Shown here: positions 1-3,509 of the stretch, in pieces
How positions within the stretch are numbered: the first letter of the stretch is position 1
Layout of the letters: each line of letters opens with the position of its first letter
NCBI GenBank assembly: GCA_947630775.1
Contig: CANRIY010000113.1
Location: forward strand, 1 to 5,294
DNA length: 5,294 bases
Direction of reading: 5' to 3'
Origin: an uncultured Clostridia bacterium
GTDB lineage: Bacteria > Bacillota > Clostridia > Christensenellales > Borkfalkiaceae
Position numbers and translations under genes: made by a program
Notes under the pieces: model-generated
What the model saw: the letters and a program-made list of their open reading frames with translations, nothing else
Database searches by the model: none
Told to the model about the DNA's origin: nothing

Positions 1-651
1 GATATACAGCTGCATCGCCTCTTTGACGGTGAGTTTGCGGCGTTTGCGCCTTGCGGGAAGCATTTCGCCGAAAATGGAACCGAGGTTGATCGCGGCACCC
101 CCGGGCGTGAGCTCCATGCTCTTGATCTCGTCCTTGACGTCCGCCTCGATGACGAGGCCGTCATACACGCCCTTACGGAGAGACTGCAGGAGATTGTCCT
201 CGAACACTTCGCGGGCGGTATCGCCGCGGTCGTTCTTTTTGAGCTCGGCGAGGAGCTTGACCATCTTTTTTTCGGCGGCGTCCGTCGCTTTCAGGCGCAC
301 CTCTGCGGATTTTTCATCCTTGACGAGGCGGTAGGCACATTCCACAAGGTCGCGCACCATGCCCTCGACATCCTTCCCGACGTAACCGACTTCGGTGTAT
401 TTCGTCGCTTCCACCTTGACAAAGGGCGCCTTGACGAGCTTGGCGAGACGGCGTGCGATCTCCGTCTTCCCCACGCCCGTGGGACCCTTCATGATAATGT
501 TTTTGGGAGTGATCTCGTCGCGAAGCTCCTGCGAGAGCTGTGCGCGGCGGTAACGGTTGCGAAGGGCGATGGCGACGGCTTTTTTCGCCTCCTCCTGCCC
601 GATGATATGCTTATTGAGTTCGTTTACAATTTGTTTCGGTGATAAATTCAT
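1..651 (-). CDS. hslU: HslU (ClpY), ATPase subunit of the HslVU protease, N-terminal part
   Basis: This is the AAA+ unfoldase that recognises, unfolds and threads protein substrates into the HslV peptidase chamber in the cytoplasm. The 217 codons visible begin MNLSPKQIVNELNKHIIGQE, the typical HslU/ClpX-type N-terminus. The Walker A motif GPTGVGKT lies at residues 56-63, and the pore loop GYVG, which grips substrate, at 89-92. Residues from about 105 onward are the charged start of the inserted I-domain that contacts HslV. Family members are about 440-470 aa, so roughly half the protein, including Walker B, sensor and C-terminal HslV-activating tail, lies beyond the left edge. The ATG at 651-649 is supported by AGGAG seven nt upstream. 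No frameshift or stop is seen. The partner hslV is upstream on the same strand, but 967 nt away rather than adjacent. Identification is very secure; completeness cannot be judged. Confidence 0.97.
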   Translation of the reverse strand, partial: MNLSPKQIVNELNKHIIGQEEAKKAVAIALRNRYRRAQLSQELRDEITPKNIIMKGPTGVGKTEIARRLAKLVKAPFVKVEATKYTEVGYVGKDVEGMVRDLVECAYRLVKDEKSAEVRLKATDAAEKKMVKLLAELKKNDRGDTAREVFEDNLLQSLRKGVYDGLVIEADVKDEIKSMELTPGGAAINLGSIFGEMLPARRKRRKLTVKEAMQLYI

Positions 652-658
652 CTTTTAA

Positions 659-663
659 CTCCT
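659..663 (-). promoter_or_regulatory. Ribosome binding site of hslU
   Basis: AGGAG on the minus strand with a 7-nt spacer to the ATG at 651-649. It fixes the hslU start. About 37 nt of ordinary-looking leader (652-688) separates hslU from the repeat array. I see no convincing -35/-10 pair in that leader, so hslU is probably read from an upstream promoter through the repeats. Confidence 0.8.
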
Positions 664-688
664 GTCGGTGATATTGACTTTGGCGAAA

Positions 689-801
689 CACCCCCCACCC
701 TACCCTCCCCCCTCAGCGAGGGGGGAGGCGCCGTCGGGATCCCGTCCCTCAGCGAGGGGGGAGGCGCCGTCGGCAACCTGTCCCTCAGAGAGGGGGAAGC
801 G
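689..801. repeat. Tandem GC-rich hairpin repeat array, hslU side (three units)
   Basis: A C-rich head (689-709) is followed by units beginning at 710, 746 and 782, an exact 36-nt period. Each unit starts with a stem-loop CCCTC-AGC-GAGGG (loop AGA in the third), followed in the first two by the palindrome GGCGCC. The first unit then ends with a second palindrome, CGGGATCCCG; the second has CGGCAACCTG there, and the third keeps only the stem-loop plus a few bases. In the first unit the stem extends into the head, giving a perfect 11-bp stem (704-714 with 718-728). There are no unique spacers between units, so this is not a CRISPR array. Positions 689-760 match 1307-1378 at the other side of the DUF559 gene with one mismatch (C717/T1335). 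The transcript of the operon would fold strongly here, just ahead of hslU. Confidence 0.93.
691..712 (-). promoter_or_regulatory. Canonical G-quadruplex motif in the hslU leader transcript
   Basis: On the minus (mRNA-sense) strand the sequence reads G6-A-G3-TA-G3-T-G6: four G-runs of at least three joined by loops of 1, 2 and 1 nt, the pattern of a very stable quadruplex. It lies about 40 nt upstream of the hslU start codon. It competes for bases with the 11-bp hairpin at 704-728, so the two folds are mutually exclusive. The motif is seen in the sequence; a regulatory effect is inference. Confidence 0.6.
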
Positions 802-811
802 TTGCAGAAAA

Positions 812-881
812 GGCACCCACCATCCGCCCCCCGCAAAGGGGATTGTCTGCTATTCGCCTTCCCCCTAACAAAGAGGGTGCC
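812..881. repeat. Degenerate hairpin region between array and palindrome
   Basis: GGCACCC (812-818) and GGGTGCC (875-881) form a 7-bp inverted repeat enclosing a smaller hairpin CCCC-GCAAA-GGGG (829-841). A further CCC...GGG pair with loop TAACAAAGA lies at 863-877 and would compete with the outer stem. These look like decayed or variant members of the same CCCC-loop-GGGG hairpin family as the flanking arrays. No gene is supported here. Confidence 0.5.
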
Positions 882-890
882 CATTTTCCG

Positions 891-915
891 CCCTCCCCCT
901 TTCAAAGGGGGAGGG
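891..915. repeat. 25-bp near-perfect palindrome downstream of the DUF559 gene
   Basis: Positions 891-902 (CCCTCCCCCTTT) pair perfectly with 904-915 (AAAGGGGGAGGG) around a single central C, a 12-bp stem. It is the longest perfect hairpin in the window. On the minus strand it lies 15-39 nt after the DUF559 stop codon, but it is followed by CGGAAAATGG rather than a U-run, so it does not look like a classical intrinsic terminator. It could protect mRNA 3' ends, form a cruciform or be a recognition hairpin. Confidence 0.85.
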
Positions 916-928
916 GTAGGGGAGGGGG
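907..928 (+). other. Canonical G-quadruplex motif, inverted relative to the other two
   Basis: The plus strand reads G5-A-G4-TA-G4-A-G5 with loops of 1, 2 and 1 nt. It is an inverted, slightly expanded version of the heads at 691-712 and 1309-1330, with the same A/TA loop layout. It begins two bases from the DUF559 stop codon (TGA at 932-930) and overlaps the right arm of the 25-bp palindrome. Because the G-rich strand is antisense to the operon mRNA, it would act at the DNA level or in an antisense transcript. Confidence 0.6.
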
Positions 929-929
929 T

Positions 930-1292
930 TCACTCCTCTTCGGAAAACAAATGATTCCAAATGTCCTCGCAAACGCCTTTGAAATTCGCATTGACCTCTT
1001 TATCGGAATACCGTAATACGTTATATCCCATCGCAGTGAGGTACGAGTCGCGCTCTCTGTCATGCGCTGCCCCCTCTTCTTCGTAGTGCTGCGAACCGTC
1101 CAGCTCAATGACGAGCTTCTTAGAGGAGCAACAAAAATCTACAATGTAGTTCCCGATGATTTTTTGCCGCTTGAAACGTATGGGCAGTCGGCAAAGAAAC
1201 TCATACCACAAATGCCGTTCTTCATCAGTTTGATAAGTACGCAATGCCCTTGCGTTTACAACGAGCGATGGATTATGGATCTTTTGTGACAT
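930..1292 (-). CDS. DUF559 domain protein (Vsr-like/PD-(D/E)XK endonuclease fold), complete
   Basis: A 120-aa single-domain protein. It has the DUF559 layout: an N-terminal helix with LRTYQTDEERHLWYEFLC (residues 17-34), then RFKRQKIIGNYIVDF, VIELDGSQH and a C-terminal NVLRYSDKEV segment. Residues matching the family's conserved acidic/His core are Asp52 (IVDF), Glu63 and Asp65 (IELDG) and His69 (SQH), all present, so the protein appears intact. The family is grouped with very-short-patch-repair-like endonucleases, but its substrate is not established. I chose the ATG at 1292-1290 because AAGGA lies 8 nt upstream; an in-frame GTG at 1316 would add eight residues encoded by repeat DNA. The stop touches the edge of a G-rich repeat. 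A 60-nt sample (961-1020) is 26/60 G+C against 36/60 in a trmFO sample, which suggests foreign origin. The gene sits between hslV and hslU and is flanked on both sides by hairpin arrays; its target and cellular role are unknown. Confidence 0.88.
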   Translation of the reverse strand: MSQKIHNPSLVVNARALRTYQTDEERHLWYEFLCRLPIRFKRQKIIGNYIVDFCCSSKKLVIELDGSQHYEEEGAAHDRERDSYLTAMGYNVLRYSDKEVNANFKGVCEDIWNHLFSEEE

Positions 1293-1300
1293 AGTGTGAT

Positions 1301-1305
1301 TCCTT
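1301..1305 (-). promoter_or_regulatory. Ribosome binding site of the DUF559 gene
   Basis: AAGGA on the minus strand, 8 nt before the ATG at 1292-1290. It decides the start over the GTG at 1316-1314 inside the repeat. It lies only 3 nt from the G-quadruplex motif at 1309-1330, so folding of that motif in mRNA could affect ribosome access. Confidence 0.7.
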
Positions 1306-1306
1306 T

Positions 1307-1478
1307 CACCCCCCACCCTACCCTCCCCCCTCAGTGAGGGGGGAGGCGCCGTCGGGATCCCGTCCCTCAGCGAGGGGGAAGCGCCGTCGGGATCCCGTCC
1401 CTCAGCGAGGGGGGAGGCGCCGTCGGGATCCCGTCCCTCTGCGAGGGGAGGCGCGACAGCTCCCCTACAAGGGGCGCC
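1307..1478. repeat. Tandem GC-rich hairpin repeat array, hslV side (four units)
   Basis: A head (1307-1327) identical to that of the hslU-side array is followed by units starting at 1328, 1364, 1399 and 1435 (periods 36, 35, 36; the 35 reflects one lost G). Stem-loops are CCCTC-AGT-GAGGG, CCCTC-AGC-GAGGG twice, and CCCTC-TGC-GAGGG. The first three units carry GGCGCC (or AGCGCC) and the palindrome CGGGATCCCG. The fourth decays into a variant hairpin, CCCCT-ACA-AGGGG (1462-1474), followed by GGCGCC-like sequence. The first stem is a perfect 11 bp (1322-1332 with 1336-1346). With the 1479-1624 segment this fills the 326 nt between the DUF559 start and the hslV stop; no gene is supported there. 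Confidence 0.93.
1309..1330 (-). promoter_or_regulatory. Canonical G-quadruplex motif just upstream of the DUF559 ribosome binding site
   Basis: The minus strand reads G6-A-G3-TA-G3-T-G6, identical to 691-712. In the transcript it ends 3 nt before the AAGGA of the DUF559 gene, and it overlaps one arm of the 11-bp hairpin at 1322-1346. Placement next to a ribosome binding site suggests possible translational control of the nuclease-like protein; this is inference. Confidence 0.6.
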
Positions 1479-1486
1479 GAGTAGCT

Positions 1487-1501
1487 AAAAAACCGAAGTT
1501 T
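1487..1501 (-). terminator. Weak candidate terminator downstream of hslV
   Basis: The minus strand reads AAAC-TTCG-GTTT followed directly by TTT: a short 4-bp stem closed by a C(UUCG)G tetraloop running into six Ts in total. The longer 13-bp inverted ends of the element at 1498-1624 end just before the same T-run, so the element as a whole could also serve as the stem. Both are weak: the short stem is A/T rich and the long one has a ~100-nt loop. Partial termination here would lower hslU relative to hslV. Confidence 0.25.
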
Positions 1502-1624
1502 GAGCGTGGAGTTGCGAGCAAGGCAAGGAGCGCGCGTAAACGACGACGGGAGCGTACTTTGACGTACGTGACCGAGGAGTGCGCAAGCGCGACACAGCAT
1601 TGCGAAGCAAATCCGCGCTCAAAC
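1498..1624. repeat. ~127-bp element with 13-bp inverted ends, overlapping the hslV stop codon
   Basis: GTTTGAGCGTGGA (1498-1510) and TCCGCGCTCAAAC (1612-1624) are inverted copies with one mismatch, the inner 9 bp being perfect. The interior contains small palindromic or repeated motifs: CGTAC at 1553 and 1563 followed by ACGTACGT-type sequence, GCGC-AA-GCGC (1581-1590), and TTGC-GAA-GCAA (1600-1610). The right end supplies the TGA stop of hslV (1621-1619) and its last codon. It is unrelated in sequence to the CCCTC hairpin arrays next to it. It has the shape of a small non-autonomous intergenic element (MITE-like) but carries no coding sequence; copy number in the genome cannot be seen here. 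Confidence 0.55.
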
Positions 1625-2152
1625 CGTTTCGCAGAGAATGTGGTCGTTGGTAAACACGCAGATCTCCGAGGCGATCTTGAGCGATTTCCGTGCGATCTCC
1701 TCGGCGGAAAAATCGGTGTTCTGCACGAGCGCACGGGCGGCGGCGAGCGCGTAATTTCCCCCGCTGCCGATGGCGCAGACCCCCTCGTCGGGTTCGATGA
1801 CTTCCCCCGTGCCCGAGAGAATGAGCAACGTATCCTTGTCCGCGGTGATCATCATCGCGTCCAAACGCCTTCCGATCTTATCGCTTCTCCAAAGGTCGGC
1901 GAGCTCAACCGCCGAGCGCATCAGATTGCCCGCAAATTTATTGAGCATGCCCTCAAACCGCTCGGAGAGGGAGAAGGCGTCCGTCACGCTGCCCGCAAAG
2001 CCCAAAATGACCTTGCCGCCGTAGATCCTTCTCACCTTGACCGCCGTGTTTTTGAAGATCACGCTCTCGCCCATGGTGACCTGTCCGTCCCCTGCGATCG
2101 CTGTGACGCCGTTCCGTTTGACGGCGCAGATCGTCGTTCCGCGAAATTCCAT
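1619..2152 (-). CDS. hslV: HslV (ClpQ), peptidase subunit of the HslVU protease
   Basis: This is the proteasome-beta-like threonine peptidase whose double hexamer forms the degradation chamber capped by HslU. The 177-aa product is full length for the family. It starts MEFRGTTICAV, so the conserved TT follows a five-residue leader; Thr6 would be the mature N-terminal nucleophile after removal of MEFRG. Other active-site landmarks are GDGQVT (21-26, Asp22 matching Asp17 of mature E. coli HslV) and Lys39 (aligning with Lys33). Further family motifs are GFAGSVTDAF (51-60), AVELADLWRSDK (81-92), SGTGEVIEPD (113-122) and IGSGGNYALAAARAL (128-142). The ATG at 2152-2150 is supported by GGGGAG five nt upstream. 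The stop codon lies inside the inverted end of the element at 1498-1624, whose insertion may have redefined the last residues. trmFO is 64 nt upstream; hslU is separated by 967 nt. Confidence 0.97.
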   Translation of the reverse strand: MEFRGTTICAVKRNGVTAIAGDGQVTMGESVIFKNTAVKVRRIYGGKVILGFAGSVTDAFSLSERFEGMLNKFAGNLMRSAVELADLWRSDKIGRRLDAMMITADKDTLLILSGTGEVIEPDEGVCAIGSGGNYALAAARALVQNTDFSAEEIARKSLKIASEICVFTNDHILCETV

Positions 2153-2157
2153 AAGTG

Positions 2158-2163
2158 CTCCCC
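2158..2163 (-). promoter_or_regulatory. Ribosome binding site of hslV
   Basis: GGGGAG on the minus strand, 5 nt before the ATG at 2152-2150. It supports the start that gives the MEFRG-TT leader. Confidence 0.6.
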
Positions 2164-2203
2164 GTAAAAAAATTTCTACTATTTTTTACCCGATTTCTTC
2201 GGG
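2164..2203. other. Two adjacent inverted repeats in the trmFO-hslV spacer
   Basis: An AT-rich stem (GTAAAAAA 2164-2171 with TTTTTTAC 2182-2189, 8 bp) shares its edge with a hairpin CCCGA-TTTCT-TCGGG (2189-2203). On the minus strand the CCCGA hairpin comes first, followed by TAAAAAATAG, with a T7 run only after about 14 nt, so it is a poor intrinsic terminator. The two stems compete for 2189, which would allow alternative folds. I do not see a convincing promoter. Role unknown; it could be a processing site or attenuator between trmFO and hslV. Confidence 0.35.
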
Positions 2204-2216
2204 CTTGAAACACTGT

Positions 2217-3509
2217 TCAAATTCCGAGCTCCGCTTTCCACGCTTCGACCTTTTCGAGAGAGCGTTCGGCGAGCCGCCGCCGCTTCTCCTTTTTGTCGCG
2301 GATGTCGCCGAATCCCTCCGCCAGCACGCCATAGTTGGCGTTCATGGGCTGAAAATCGCGGTTCGGCGTTGCAATATACCGTGAAAGCGCGCCCAGCACC
2401 GTCTCCTGAGGGGGGACGACCGCGTCCTTCCCGCCCAGTTTTCTCCACAGATGAACGCCCGCGAGAAGCCCCGACGCGGCGCTTTCGACATACCCTTCGA
2501 CGCCCGTCATCTGCCCCGCGAAAAAGAGACGGGGGGCGTCCTTTGCCGAAAAATCGGCGTTCAGAACGTCGGGCGATTGGAGATATGTATTGCGGTGCAT
2601 GACGCCGTAGCGCAAAAATTCGGCGTTTTTCAGCGCGGGGATGAGCGAAAACACCCGCTTCTGCTCCCCGAACTTCAGATTCGTCTGACAGCCGACGAGA
2701 TTGTAGCTCGTCCCCGCCGCGTTCTCCTTTCTGAGTTGGAGGACGGCATAGGGGCGGGTGCCGTCCGGAAGGGTGAGCCCCACCGGCTTGAAGGTGCCGA
2801 ACCGCAGGGTATCCTTCCCGCGGGCCGCCATGACTTCGACGGGCATACAACCCTCGAAGATCTCCCCCTTCTCGAATTCGTGCAGTTTTGCCCGTTCGGC
2901 ATGCACGAGCTCATAGACAAACTTTCCGTATTCCTCTTCGGTGAGGGGGCAGTTGAGATAGTCTCCGCCGCCCTTGCCGTATCTGTCCTGCACAAACGTT
3001 TTTGAAATATCCACGCTGTCCGCCGCGACGATGGGTGCGGAAGCGTCGAAAAAGTGCAACCCCCCGCCGTACCGCCGCACGATGCTCTCCGCGAGCCCGT
3101 CCGCGGTGAGTGGCCCCGTCGCCACGATCCCCTCTTCGGGGAGCTCTTTGACCTCTTCCGCGCAAACATGCACGCTTTTGAGGGACCGCAGTGCCTCGGT
3201 TACGAGGCCGGAAAACTTCTCCCTGTCCACGGCGAGTGCGCCGCCCGCGGGCACGCGCGACCGTTCCGCCGCCGCCATCGTCACCGACCCGAGCCGCCGC
3301 ATCTCCTCTTTGAGGAGCCCGCAGGCGTTGCCGTACACGTCGTCGCTCTTCAAAGAATTGGAGCAGACGAGCTCGCAGAGATCGGGGCTCGAATGGGCGG
3401 GAGAAAATTTGAGGGGCTTCATGTCGATAAGTTCGACCTCCGCCCCGTGTGTTCCGAGAAAGTACGCCGCCTCGCACCCCGCGAGGCCCGCGCCGACGAT
3501 CCGTATCAT
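2217..3509 (-). CDS. trmFO: TrmFO, folate/FAD-dependent tRNA (uracil-54-C5) methyltransferase
   Basis: Makes 5-methyluridine at position 54 of the T-loop of tRNAs in the cytoplasm, taking the carbon from 5,10-methylenetetrahydrofolate and reducing power from FADH2/NAD(P)H, unlike SAM-dependent TrmA. The 430-aa product is the usual length. The N-terminal dinucleotide-binding motif GAGLAGCEAA is at residues 6-15. LVCSNSLKS (47-55) contains Cys49 and EGCMPVE (219-225) contains Cys221; these match the two functional cysteines of the B. subtilis enzyme (Cys53, Cys226). The C-terminal FAD motif FFAGQMTGVEGYVES is at 329-343. The ATG at 3509-3507 overlaps the topA stop by 4 nt (ATGA), with GGAAG about 7 nt upstream inside topA, indicating translational coupling. 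In Bacillota trmFO commonly follows topA, as here. No defect is seen. Confidence 0.97.
   Translation of the reverse strand: MIRIVGAGLAGCEAAYFLGTHGAEVELIDMKPLKFSPAHSSPDLCELVCSNSLKSDDVYGNACGLLKEEMRRLGSVTMAAAERSRVPAGGALAVDREKFSGLVTEALRSLKSVHVCAEEVKELPEEGIVATGPLTADGLAESIVRRYGGGLHFFDASAPIVAADSVDISKTFVQDRYGKGGGDYLNCPLTEEEYGKFVYELVHAERAKLHEFEKGEIFEGCMPVEVMAARGKDTLRFGTFKPVGLTLPDGTRPYAVLQLRKENAAGTSYNLVGCQTNLKFGEQKRVFSLIPALKNAEFLRYGVMHRNTYLQSPDVLNADFSAKDAPRLFFAGQMTGVEGYVESAASGLLAGVHLWRKLGGKDAVVPPQETVLGALSRYIATPNRDFQPMNANYGVLAEGFGDIRDKKEKRRRLAERSLEKVEAWKAELGI

Noticed and set aside
648..905. 85-aa minus-strand open frame over the left array
   Set aside because: Its peptide is a translation of the repeat (periodic SLRDGIPTAPPP) and it ends overlapping the hslU start; no ribosome binding site or family resemblance.
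891..915. Intrinsic terminator for the DUF559 gene
   Set aside because: The stem is strong but the minus strand continues CGGAAAATGG with no U-tract, so only a general hairpin role is supported.
1293..1316. Upstream GTG start (1316) for the DUF559 protein
   Set aside because: The added residues are encoded by the repeat head, and the ATG at 1292 has a well-placed AAGGA.
689..1457. CRISPR array, suggested by 35-36-nt periodic repeats
   Set aside because: The units are contiguous with no unique spacers, only three and four copies, and no cas gene is nearby; the periodicity is that of a tandem repeat.
652..1618. Insertion sequence between hslV and hslU
   Set aside because: No transposase or DDE/HUH/tyrosine recombinase motif is encoded; the only protein is DUF559, so no known IS family applies.
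1334..2167. 277-aa plus-strand open frame
   Set aside because: It runs through the hairpin array, the 1498-1624 element and then antisense through hslV; it exists because the repeats lack stops and hslV is GC-rich. No ribosome binding site or recognisable domain.
2153..2220. Promoter for hslV in the trmFO-hslV spacer
   Set aside because: TTGAAC at 2220-2215 has no acceptable -10 hexamer at 16-18 nt; the AT-rich stretch lies within an inverted repeat.
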